From Planctomycetaceae bacterium (lineage in GTDB: Bacteria; Planctomycetota; Planctomycetia; Pirellulales; Pirellulaceae), in NCBI GenBank assembly GCA_020638975.1, contig JACKHN010000007.1, forward strand, positions 1 through 64,000: a stretch of DNA of 64,000 nucleotides. Direction: 5' to 3'. This document shows, piece after piece, positions 44,304 through 52,026 of the stretch. The notes under the pieces were generated by a model that saw nothing but the letters and a program-made list of their open reading frames with translations, had not been told where the DNA came from and searched no databases. The number at the start of each line of letters is the position of its first letter. The first letter of the stretch is position 1. The translations under genes were made by a program, and so were the position numbers.

Positions 44304-45353
44304 GTGACAAAGCGAATGCTGCTCGCCGCGTGTGTGATACTTTCAGCAATCTCCGGCTGCAAGACCATCGATTCCGATTGGATGCCGAAAGCACCATGGA
44401 GTAAAGCGGACAAGATTGTGGAACGCGACTACGATACGCCCGTGAGGATGGCAGCCATTTGGACTCCCGACATTCTGTCGCGTCCGGGCCTTCCCGCATC
44501 GCGCGGCTTTGGCGGGCGGTTGTACTTCTATAACCAGATGAACAAGCCCGTGAAGGTTGAAGGACAACTGGTCGTTTATGCGTATGACGATACTGCCACG
44601 GAGTCGCAACGAGAGTCACCGGACCGCAAGTATGCCTTTACACCGGAGCAGTTCACGAGCCACCACAGTGAATCGGAACTAGGCGCTTCGTACAGCATTT
44701 GGCTGCCGTGGGATGGCATCACCGGAGGGGAACAAAAGGGTATCAGCTTGTTGCCCGTATTCACTTCGTCGTCGGGGCAACTCGTGATGGGACAGCAGGC
44801 CGTCAACCTGTTGCCTGGCAAGAAGCCGGAGAAGCAGCCAAACACGAGTGCGTCGCCAACGCTGAGCCAAAGAGCAACGACGGGTGTTCGTCCTGCAGCC
44901 TACCAAGACAACGGCAGCGGAGTGAGGAGCGCCGGTCCGACCGCCAATGTCGAACAAACGCACCAACCGTCGTTTACGACAACGACGATTGACCTGCCAA
45001 AGACGATGCAGCAGCGGGTGATGGAGGCGGCTCAGAATAGAGGCAACACACTGCCGATTGGCGCCGCTGATCCAGCGATGGTCGAGAAAGCACGGGCGAC
45101 GCTCGAACAGTTACGAGCTAATTCGTCGCTCCCGGCTGAGGCAGGAGCTCCAGCGATGTCTTCACCGTCAGCTCGTTTCGCACCTCCGAGACCCCGGGTT
45201 CCATCATCGCCAACTTCTCTATCAGCCTTTTCTCACGCTCCGAGTCGACCTGTCCAGCCAGTACGGCGGTTCGATCCTCCATCGTCACAGCAATCGACTG
45301 TGCCGACGGCAACTGTGGGATTCGAGACAGGCGTTGAGAGAAATTCGTACTGA
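44304..45353 (+). CDS. Lipoprotein of unknown function
   Basis: A 349-residue protein starting at GTG 44304 with GAGGG upstream. The signal peptide ends in the lipobox SAISGC, so Cys is lipidated. Residues about 50-175 form a compact beta-rich domain (GGRLYFYNQMNKPVKVEGQL; SIWLPWDGITGGEQKGISL). The rest is low-complexity, rich in Pro/Ser/Thr. The last 78 codons lie antisense to the convergent BON-domain gene. The preceding secretin and spacing suggest a possible T2SS-linked lipoprotein (pilotin-like role would be a guess). Confidence 0.78.
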   Translation: MTKRMLLAACVILSAISGCKTIDSDWMPKAPWSKADKIVERDYDTPVRMAAIWTPDILSRPGLPASRGFGGRLYFYNQMNKPVKVEGQLVVYAYDDTATESQRESPDRKYAFTPEQFTSHHSESELGASYSIWLPWDGITGGEQKGISLLPVFTSSSGQLVMGQQAVNLLPGKKPEKQPNTSASPTLSQRATTGVRPAAYQDNGSGVRSAGPTANVEQTHQPSFTTTTIDLPKTMQQRVMEAAQNRGNTLPIGAADPAMVEKARATLEQLRANSSLPAEAGAPAMSSPSARFAPPRPRVPSSPTSLSAFSHAPSRPVQPVRRFDPPSSQQSTVPTATVGFETGVERNSY

Positions 45354-45759
45354 TCTGGGTTGGGGCCGGATGCGGGTGTGTAAACCCAAGCGTCGTGCGG
45401 AAACGAATCTGGGGCGTGGCGGTGTTTTGACCGTTTTGATTTCCAAATCCGGTATTGCCGAAGCCCGTGTTGCCAAATCCGCGGCCTAGACCACCAAGTC
45501 CGCCGATCAAGCCAGCCGTACCGAGTCCGCCCAGACCGCCGGTGCCTGTCACTGCCGATTGACCAGCGATAATGTTCGTTGCCGATCCGCCAATGAAAGA
45601 GCTGTTGTTGCGCTGGATCGAAAAGTTCTCGGAAGTACCGGTCTGTCCCGAAACGTTGCCGAGACCTGCTGGATTCTCGTTAGTAAGTTGGGCTTTGGCG
45701 ACTTCCGCGCTGACGGACGAAAGAACAAGGGCGAGTACAACGACGAAAAAAAATCGCAT
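45118..45759 (-). CDS. Exported BON-domain protein
   Basis: A 213-residue protein with a signal peptide (1-23, ending AKAQ). A Gly/Asn-rich central stretch (TGGLGGLGTAGLIGG, then FGNTGFGNTGFGNQNG) leads to a C-terminal BON domain (about 160-205: VTMEDRTAVLAGQVDSERE and on to VSEVRNELTV). BON domains bind phospholipid or protein surfaces in the periplasm. It overlaps the lipoprotein gene by 236 bp tail to tail. Confidence 0.85.
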   Translation of the reverse strand: MRFFFVVVLALVLSSVSAEVAKAQLTNENPAGLGNVSGQTGTSENFSIQRNNSSFIGGSATNIIAGQSAVTGTGGLGGLGTAGLIGGLGGLGRGFGNTGFGNTGFGNQNGQNTATPQIRFRTTLGFTHPHPAPTQISTNFSQRLSRIPQLPSAQSIAVTMEDRTAVLAGQVDSEREKRLIEKLAMMEPGVSEVRNELTVKTSLELLPQPGATN

Positions 45760-45937
45760 TTCCAGCTTCCTTCACAGACCAGCCGACGGACCGAACGTTC
45801 CTTCACGTTATCGTCGTGCATGCAACATCAAACCGCATCCACATGGGAGCGACCGATTATAACGATTGCTCACATTGTATTACTGTCGCACGGGGCAACC
45901 GGAATTGCAATGCGAAACGCGATTCTCGGACAGTCGG

Positions 45938-46981
45938 TTACTTGGCCGGAATTGCAAAATCGCCGTTCATATCACGCCAGACACAATGAATGTGATTCGC
46001 TGGGTTACCAGCTGGATCGGGCTGTGTGTTGACGAACTCGATCAGGAACGTCGGGCCCTGAATCCGATAGTAGTGGCCGATTCCCGGCTCCGTAGCTCCC
46101 GCCCAGGCAAAGCGAACATTCTCGGGACCTGCCTTCAAGATGGCGTCGATTCGAGCATCGCGGATTTCTTTCGGCATATTCTCTGCATAGGCGCCGACCA
46201 ACTTCTTCATCGTGCCTTGCTGAGCCTCGTCGAGGTCCGTGAACTTGATGCCCACCTTCTCGTCGGCAGGTGGCTGCGGCTCGCCGGCCCCACGAATTTC
46301 CGCTGGTGCCGTTGCTTCGATCACAGCTTGCTTCTTTTGGTCGGCGGTCAACGAGTTAACAAGTTCGAACGCCAAGTGCTCTTCTTTCTTCAGGACCTGT
46401 GTCCCCTTTGCAAAACCGCCTTCCACCTCGTTCTTGACCGTGGCTGGATTCGACGCAAAGAAGGTCGGTGTGGACGAAACGACTTCACCATCCTTGATCG
46501 TAAAGTTCAATGACAGGTGATGCCCTTCAATGCTCAAGCCCCAATCACCCTTCTCGCTCGGCGTGCCAAAGACCGTGAAGTAATAACGATCTGTCTCGCG
46601 AGCCCACTTATTCGAGTTTCGCTCGTGCTCGAGCATGTGCAAGATGTGTTCGAGTTGCATAATGTTCGTGGCTTTTTCGTAGCCGATCTCGCTCAACGCG
46701 GTTTGCAGCAGCGAATGGGCTGCCTGACGCTGAGCATCGGACATCTCTTTCAACTGCAAGCCCTTGCGGTACTCCTTCGGGATGAAGTGCCAATCGAGGC
46801 GTTCCGGTTTTTCGAAAGCCAGGACGGCAACAGCCTTCTGCTCATCCGTCAGTGTCCCCAAAAACGCCGTTGCCTTGCCGGTCATGTCCGCACCGACACC
46901 GCCGACCCGCCAATAGGCCGTGCCTGCTGTACCGGCGACCAGCAAGATGAACAAGGCAACAAATCGAGAGGATGGTTTCAT
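45938..46981 (-). CDS. DUF3500 family protein
   Basis: A 347-residue protein with an N-terminal signal/anchor segment (7-25). DUF3500 landmarks: LTDEQKAVAVLAFEKPERLDW, YFTVFGTPSEKGDWGLSIEGHHLSLNF, and an end reading IEFVNTQPDPAGNPANHIHCVWRDMNGDF. The conserved His-rich GHH and NHIH segments are present. Function is unknown. It is divergent from the exopolysaccharide locus and co-directional with the BON gene 178 bases downstream. Confidence 0.9.
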   Translation of the reverse strand: MKPSSRFVALFILLVAGTAGTAYWRVGGVGADMTGKATAFLGTLTDEQKAVAVLAFEKPERLDWHFIPKEYRKGLQLKEMSDAQRQAAHSLLQTALSEIGYEKATNIMQLEHILHMLEHERNSNKWARETDRYYFTVFGTPSEKGDWGLSIEGHHLSLNFTIKDGEVVSSTPTFFASNPATVKNEVEGGFAKGTQVLKKEEHLAFELVNSLTADQKKQAVIEATAPAEIRGAGEPQPPADEKVGIKFTDLDEAQQGTMKKLVGAYAENMPKEIRDARIDAILKAGPENVRFAWAGATEPGIGHYYRIQGPTFLIEFVNTQPDPAGNPANHIHCVWRDMNGDFAIPAK

Positions 46982-47109
46982 GGTTGGAAGCTCCAGGGGG
47001 AGGCGGGAACGATTGGTGAGAGGAGATATGATACCGAGTGCCCCACCAACTCACCAGTGTTGGCTTTGACCAGGCAGGGCTTTTCAATTGTTGAAGTTGC
47101 ACAAGATGT

Positions 47110-47174
47110 ACGACGGCCCTCCGAGCCCGTCGATTAATCTAAGTCATTATTCGACGGGCTCGGAGGCCCGTCGT
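47110..47174. repeat. Family D palindrome, copy 2
   Basis: Arms of 24 bp with one mismatch, built on CCTCCGAGCCCGTCG, with a 17-base A/T-rich loop. It is related to the copy at 44226-44282 by the ACGACGGCCCTCCGAG block, but the arms differ at the inner side (gcccgtcg against gccgtcg). Confidence 0.85.
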
Positions 47175-47232
47175 CCAAACCTCTCAGTTTGAAAAACTGA
47201 ACAGCCCTGTTTGACCAGGAGAGTCGCAGGCC

Positions 47233-47372
47233 GGTAGTGGTACCGTTTGCCGTAAGTCGGGCACTACTGCCCCGACAAAAACGGCCAAGATCGCCGTAAG
47301 TCGGGCACTACTGCCCGACTTCCCGACAAAGACGGCCAAGAGTGGCCGTCCTACTTTCTGGGTACCACTCTC
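47233..47372. repeat. Family B dispersed palindrome, copy 3, internally duplicated
   Basis: It carries the outer ends ggtagtggtacc/ggtaccactc and the ggccaagagtggcc centre of the other copies. The internal block gccgtaagtcgggcactact occurs twice (about 47250 and 47293), making it about 38 bp longer. The internal duplication suggests slippage or unequal copying during its spread. Confidence 0.83.
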
Positions 47373-47641
47373 CGCAGCCCTCTCGCTCGGGTGTCTACGT
47401 CGCCGTGTGTGAACGTATCCACCGGCGTTGTCGATTCGCAACGTGCGCTGCCCTGTCGCAACATCAATTACGTCAGTCGGTCGCAATGTGAGTGGAACGT
47501 AACTTATGTTTGCAGAATGAGTTAAGGCAATCCGCCAGGTGATCGCGCGGCGAGTAGGCACGAAGTTTGTTCTATCGGGATTATCGCCGGGCCGTTCAGG
47601 TCCGTTACCCAGCCGACCAGATCTCTCCCGGGAGTCGCTTG

Positions 47642-49105
47642 ATGATACGCCAACCGCACCAAAGTATGACGGCGCGTGACGTGTGCCGAATTCTCTTTCG
47701 TCACCGCACGAGGGGTATCTTGTTCTTTCTCGCGGTGGTGGCGATGGCGGTCGTCGGCGTGTTGCTGATGCCTCGCAAGTATCAGTCCGAGGCGACGTTC
47801 TATATGAAGCCGGACTTCCGTGTCGATCCTGCGGCGACAAACGATACGCAGGTCGTCGCCTTCGATCCGGAACGCGAAGGTGAGATGCGCAGCGTCGTTA
47901 CACTGCTCGAGAGCCGGTTGCTGTTTGAACGAGTTGTCGACGCGATGGGCACGGAGAAGATCTTCGAAAACGATTTGAAGACCGCACCGCTGGATATCGC
48001 AATTGGCAGCGTGATGGCCATGATTCCGGAGTTCGGACCCAAGTCCGAAAAGATCGAACGCGAGAAGGCGATTCGACTGTTGATGAAATCCATCAAGCTC
48101 GACCACGCCAAGAAGTCACATGTCGTCACGGCGGTGTACAAGTCACGGTCGGCGGAACGAGCACAGGAGGTGCTGAAGGCTTATACGACGGCGGCCATGC
48201 AGCAACACGTCGAGGCGAATCGCAATCCGAGCAGTTTCGAGTTTTTTGTCGAGCAAGAGGCGTTACTCAAGCAGCGCGTGCTGGAAGCGACTCAAGCTGT
48301 GCGCGACGTTAAGAACGAGTACGGAATGGTTTCGATTGGCAGCCAACGCAAGGTTCTCGAGGATCATCTCTCCAATATGGATCGCGAGATTCTGGCAACC
48401 GAGACGGCGCGAGCTGCGGCTGAAGACAATATCGCGTCGCTCCGGTCGATGCTGCCATTCGAGATGCAGAACCCCGATGCGGGAAGTGCGTTGTCCGTGT
48501 ACTCAATCGACACGATGCGAAACCAGCTCTACTCGCTGGAATTGCGGTACCGTGAACTTGCGTCACGGTTCCAGGCATTGCATCCACAGGTTGTTGCAAC
48601 GAAAGAACAGTTAGAGGAAGGCAAACTCGTGCTCAATCAGCAGCAATTGGTCAACGAGTTGTCCAAAGCGGCAGCGTTGCGATCGAAACGCACGGCACTG
48701 GAGAATGAGTTTGAAGCGACGAAGCGGAAGCTGAACGAGATGAACGAACAGGAAGTTACCATCGCCGAAGTCGAACGAAGGGCCGAGGAAGCGGCTGCCA
48801 GTCATCGGCTTGTGATTCGGAAGCTGGAACAAGCAAGACTCGATCGCCAGTTAGAGTCTGGGAATATTTCCAACCTGCGACTCACCCAGGAGCCAACGTT
48901 GATGGGCAAGTCGCTAAGTCGTAAGGGCCTGTTAATCGTGTCCTTAGCCTTGGTCGTTGGAGTGCTTGGAGCGATGACGATTGCCTATGCTTCCGAAGTG
49001 CTAGACGAGTCGTTGAGCACGACAAGCGATGTGGAGGCCAGTCTGGGGATGCCAGTGCTTGCTTCTCTCCCGCAAACCCGCTCGCACCGCTTATCGATGA
49101 ATTAG
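47642..49105 (+). CDS. Wzz/GumC-like polysaccharide chain-length protein
   Basis: About 487 residues from the ATG at 47642, with GGGAG about nine bases upstream. Two membrane segments, near 23-42 and 430-450, flank a long periplasmic coiled-coil region; the proximal motif YQSEATFYMKPD and the LYSLELRYRELASRFQALHP stretch are typical of the Wzz/GNVR type. It lacks a fused kinase domain; the P-loop partner is the next gene. It should control polymer length in a Wzy-dependent pathway. First gene of the exopolysaccharide operon. Confidence 0.88.
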   Translation: MIRQPHQSMTARDVCRILFRHRTRGILFFLAVVAMAVVGVLLMPRKYQSEATFYMKPDFRVDPAATNDTQVVAFDPEREGEMRSVVTLLESRLLFERVVDAMGTEKIFENDLKTAPLDIAIGSVMAMIPEFGPKSEKIEREKAIRLLMKSIKLDHAKKSHVVTAVYKSRSAERAQEVLKAYTTAAMQQHVEANRNPSSFEFFVEQEALLKQRVLEATQAVRDVKNEYGMVSIGSQRKVLEDHLSNMDREILATETARAAAEDNIASLRSMLPFEMQNPDAGSALSVYSIDTMRNQLYSLELRYRELASRFQALHPQVVATKEQLEEGKLVLNQQQLVNELSKAAALRSKRTALENEFEATKRKLNEMNEQEVTIAEVERRAEEAAASHRLVIRKLEQARLDRQLESGNISNLRLTQEPTLMGKSLSRKGLLIVSLALVVGVLGAMTIAYASEVLDESLSTTSDVEASLGMPVLASLPQTRSHRLSMN

Positions 49106-49169
49106 TGCGACATCCATAACTGAACTCAAACGTACAAGTGCAGTTTCAAGTTCCGAAGGGACACCCAGT

Positions 49170-49859
49170 ATGAGCACCGCCGCACCACAACGACCGACTC
49201 AGGCCACGCCGCTTCGACAGCCGATTGCTTCAGAGACCTTCAGCCAAGTCTACTCGCTGGCACAGCGTCTTCAGGCAATGCTGCCGCACGAACGATCAGG
49301 TGGTCGTGTCGTCGGCGTCACGAGTTGTTCCCGCCAGGAAGGAGTCAGCGTAGTGGCTGCTAATTTGGCGTTGTGTGCCGCAGACGTCTACTCGGGCCGC
49401 GTCTTGTTGATCGATGCGAATCCTCGCCATGCGTCCGTCGCGAGTCGCTTCCAAGTTAAACCGTCCCCTGGCCTGATAGATTGCGTTACTGGACAGTCCG
49501 CGGTCCAAGAGTGTGTACGCAGCACGTCACATCAGAATTTGTTTGTGCTTCCTGCAGGTTCACCCGCAAAAATAGCGGGGCGATTCTCCGAAGAGCGAAC
49601 TTGTTCGTCGTTGGGTCAGCTTCGCAACGACTTTGATCTAATTGTCATTGACTGTCCGCCTGCGGGAGAATTGGACGAGACGCTGCTGGTATCGCAGGTG
49701 GCCGATGGATTCCTTCTGGTCCTCGAGGCGGAACGGATTCGGAAGCAAGTCGCACAACGCGTCAAGCAACGGCTCGAGCAAGGTAACGCCAAACTCCTCG
49801 GCGTGGTGCTCAATAAACGCAAGAACCACATCCCGGAATGGTTGTATCGCCGGCTGTGA
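49170..49859 (+). CDS. CpsD/CapB-like P-loop protein with altered Walker A
   Basis: A 229-residue protein with the BY-kinase-like fold. The Walker A position reads SCSRQEGVSVVAANLA, where the usual G-x-G-K-S/T lysine is Val. Walker A' is VLLIDANPRHAS and Walker B is LIVIDCPP. The C-terminus (NHIPEWLYRRL) has no tyrosine cluster. In active members this protein phosphorylates itself on tyrosines and regulates the Wzz partner. Loss of the lysine and of the tyrosine tail suggests a non-kinase regulatory role (inference). Confidence 0.85.
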   Translation: MSTAAPQRPTQATPLRQPIASETFSQVYSLAQRLQAMLPHERSGGRVVGVTSCSRQEGVSVVAANLALCAADVYSGRVLLIDANPRHASVASRFQVKPSPGLIDCVTGQSAVQECVRSTSHQNLFVLPAGSPAKIAGRFSEERTCSSLGQLRNDFDLIVIDCPPAGELDETLLVSQVADGFLLVLEAERIRKQVAQRVKQRLEQGNAKLLGVVLNKRKNHIPEWLYRRL

Positions 49860-49935
49860 GATACCAAGTTGGCGTGGCTCTTAGCAGACAAATACTGCAG
49901 TTCAGAATCCAGCATCATCGGAAGGAAACGCATCG

Positions 49936-50976
49936 ATGTTCCTCATCAGAATGTTTCAGAAACCGCGAAAAGTTGACCACTTGTTAAGTGATGACAGATT
50001 TCACGAGGCAATAGACCACGAACGGATGCGAGTGGATAGAAACGGCTCGCGATTCTCGCTGGTTGTATTTGACTGTAGCGAAGGCGACCACGACACACTT
50101 AACCGACAGCTGTCAGAGATTTGTCACAAGCGGCTACGCACGATCGATCGCGCCGGCCTGTTGGCATCCGGTGACGTTGGAGTGCTGCTTCCAGAAACCG
50201 ACGCCGTCGGAGCGCAGAAGGTTGCCAGCGACATCAAAAGCAGCCTTCAGCAAGATTGCGACTCGCTTGGACTGAAGATTTACGGATACCCTGATATTGC
50301 CAACTGCGAATGTCAGAACACGTCCGCGCAAGCAGCACCCGCAGCCGTATACTCTGCCGACGAACTGCTTGTCGAGCCACTTCCGCTCTGGAAGCGAATG
50401 CTTGACGTCGTGGGCTCAACGGTGGGTCTCCTCGTTGCGACGCCGGTAATGATTGTCGCGGCGATCGCGATCAAGCTTGATTCGCCTGGTCCGGTCTTGT
50501 TCAAGCAGGTGCGAGCCGGATTAGGTGGGCGTCCATTCAATATTTATAAGTTCCGGACCATGACCGTGGGAGCCGAAGAACAGAAGCACGCTCTGCGAGC
50601 GAACAGCGAACAGGACGGGCCTGCTTTCAAGATCAAGAACGATCCGCGAGTGACACGAGTCGGGCGCTACCTTCGTCGAACGTGCATCGACGAGTTCCCC
50701 CAGTTTTTAAATGTACTGAAGGGTGACATGTCACTGGTCGGACCTCGTCCGCTTCCTTGTGAGGAGTCGGAAGAATGTGAAGACTGGCAACGGCGACGGC
50801 TTTCCGTAACTCCCGGCTTAACATGCATATGGCAAGTCTCAGGCGGCATGAAGATTCCATTTGTTGAATGGATGCGAATGGACATCCGCTACATCCGCTC
50901 GCGACGTTTGCTGCACGATCTCAAACTGTTGTGGGCAACGCTGCTTGCCGTAGTGTTTCATCGCGCCTCCCATTGA
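49936..50976 (+). CDS. Polyprenyl-phosphate sugar transferase with GGDEF-like N-terminus
   Basis: A 346-residue protein. Residues about 20-125 resemble a degenerate GGDEF/nucleotide-cyclase fold (FHEAIDHERMRVDRNGSRFS; DRAGLLASGDVGVLLPETDA) without a GGDEF signature. A hydrophobic segment (about 155-178) leads into the bacterial sugar transferase domain with KFRTM, DPRVTRVGRYLRRTCIDEFP and GDMSLVGPRPLP. It should transfer a sugar phosphate to undecaprenyl phosphate, starting each repeat unit. The N-terminal domain may sense a nucleotide (inference). Confidence 0.9.
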   Translation: MFLIRMFQKPRKVDHLLSDDRFHEAIDHERMRVDRNGSRFSLVVFDCSEGDHDTLNRQLSEICHKRLRTIDRAGLLASGDVGVLLPETDAVGAQKVASDIKSSLQQDCDSLGLKIYGYPDIANCECQNTSAQAAPAAVYSADELLVEPLPLWKRMLDVVGSTVGLLVATPVMIVAAIAIKLDSPGPVLFKQVRAGLGGRPFNIYKFRTMTVGAEEQKHALRANSEQDGPAFKIKNDPRVTRVGRYLRRTCIDEFPQFLNVLKGDMSLVGPRPLPCEESEECEDWQRRRLSVTPGLTCIWQVSGGMKIPFVEWMRMDIRYIRSRRLLHDLKLLWATLLAVVFHRASH

Positions 50977-50983
50977 GAATGCC

Positions 50984-51895
50984 ATGTTGGAATCCGCTGT
51001 GGAAAGTGACGCACCGCCCCGCTTCCCTGAATTGCCGCCCAGCCTGATGTCGGCGGAGCGGCGAGTGTGGCATCGGTTCGTACTCTATGCGATCAGCGTA
51101 CTTCGATTGCTGGGCTCAACAACGAAGGAAGCCGCAGGGATTCTGACGTATCATCGAGTTGCAGAGGACGTTGGCCCTGACCCCGCGATGTTGAATGTTT
51201 CACCGTCACGTTTCCGCCAACAGTTAGCTGGCTTGCTAGAACTTGGCTATCAGCCAGTGGCCTTGCGAAGTTTCGTCCAAGCGAAGCGAGATCAACGGGT
51301 TCTCTCGTCGCGTACGTTCGCGATCGTCTTTGACGATGGGTACAGCGACATCTATCGAAACGCGTGGCCAGTTCTACGAGAATTCAACATTCCCGCCACG
51401 ATCTTCCTCGCGACGGGGTACTTGGATTCGACGGAGCGGTTTCCGTTCGACGATTGGTCGCAAGACGCTGACGCGACCGCTCGTCCATTGACGTCTGGCG
51501 AATGTCGCGAAATGCTGGCGTCGGGGCTCGTTGAACTCGGATCGCACACGCATCGCCACGAAGACTTCCGTGGACGACCGCAGGACTTTCGACGCGACGT
51601 ACAACGTTCGCTGGACGTTCTGCACGAACGATTCGGTGTCGAAAGTCCCACGTTCTCGTTTCCCTACGGTTTCACATCGATAGAACTCGAGAACGTCGTT
51701 CGTGAGCTGGGACTGTCTTGCGGCCTGACGGCGGATTGCCAGTCCGTGGAAGTTTCAGACGACTCGTTTCGCTGGGGGAGGTTTGGTGCCATCGAACTCG
51801 ATTCCGCACGATCGCTGGCCGCGAAACTGGATGGATGGTACGCGACCTGCCAAAACACGTGGCGTGCGATGCGTGGTCGAAAGCGGCAAGCTTAG
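50984..51895 (+). CDS. Polysaccharide deacetylase (NodB-like)
   Basis: A 303-residue protein, seven bases after the sugar transferase gene. NodB homology motifs: LTYHRV (54-59), FDDGYSD (116-122) with the catalytic and metal Asp, and SHTHRHEDF with metal His188 and His192. It removes N- or O-acetyl groups from a polysaccharide. No signal peptide is evident. It is a paralogue of the deacetylase half of the fusion protein at 62151, with nearly the same PATIFLATxYLDST segment. Confidence 0.9.
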   Translation: MLESAVESDAPPRFPELPPSLMSAERRVWHRFVLYAISVLRLLGSTTKEAAGILTYHRVAEDVGPDPAMLNVSPSRFRQQLAGLLELGYQPVALRSFVQAKRDQRVLSSRTFAIVFDDGYSDIYRNAWPVLREFNIPATIFLATGYLDSTERFPFDDWSQDADATARPLTSGECREMLASGLVELGSHTHRHEDFRGRPQDFRRDVQRSLDVLHERFGVESPTFSFPYGFTSIELENVVRELGLSCGLTADCQSVEVSDDSFRWGRFGAIELDSARSLAAKLDGWYATCQNTWRAMRGRKRQA

Positions 51896-51925
51896 GATCG
51901 GCTCAACAACAACTTTTCCTTTTGC

Positions 51926-51979
51926 GTAGGGTCCGCTGTGCGGACCAGGAATCCTTCAGGTCCGCACAGCGGACCCTAC
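51926..51979. repeat. Family A dispersed palindrome, copy 5
   Basis: Perfect arms of about 21 bp containing GGGTCCGCTGTGCGGACC, loop aggaatccttca. It separates the deacetylase and MBOAT genes within the exopolysaccharide run. Confidence 0.88.
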
Positions 51980-52026
51980 TCTTGAATTGCCGAAGTTATT
52001 TCTGAATCGTTCCTTAGGCGACTTCG

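Larger units (their letters stand above)
46982..47641. other. Long divergent intergenic region with two palindromes
   Basis: About 660 bp between the DUF3500 gene and the exopolysaccharide operon. It contains the family D element (47110-47174) and the long family B element (47233-47372). The remaining roughly 270 bp next to the operon should contain its promoter and any regulatory sites; none was identified firmly. Confidence 0.65.

Noticed and set aside
45760..45937. A small RNA or gene between the BON and DUF3500 genes
   Set aside because: No hairpin followed by a T-run, no start signal and no conserved-looking frame; it is most simply the leader of the BON gene.
47556..47570. A sigma-54-like -24/-12 promoter upstream of the exopolysaccharide operon (GGCACG, four bases, TTGT)
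   Set aside because: The -12 GC is replaced by GT, which is the most critical position, and there is no other support.
1525..51979. CRISPR array
   Set aside because: The repeats are scattered single palindromes many kilobases apart with no regular spacers and no cas genes.
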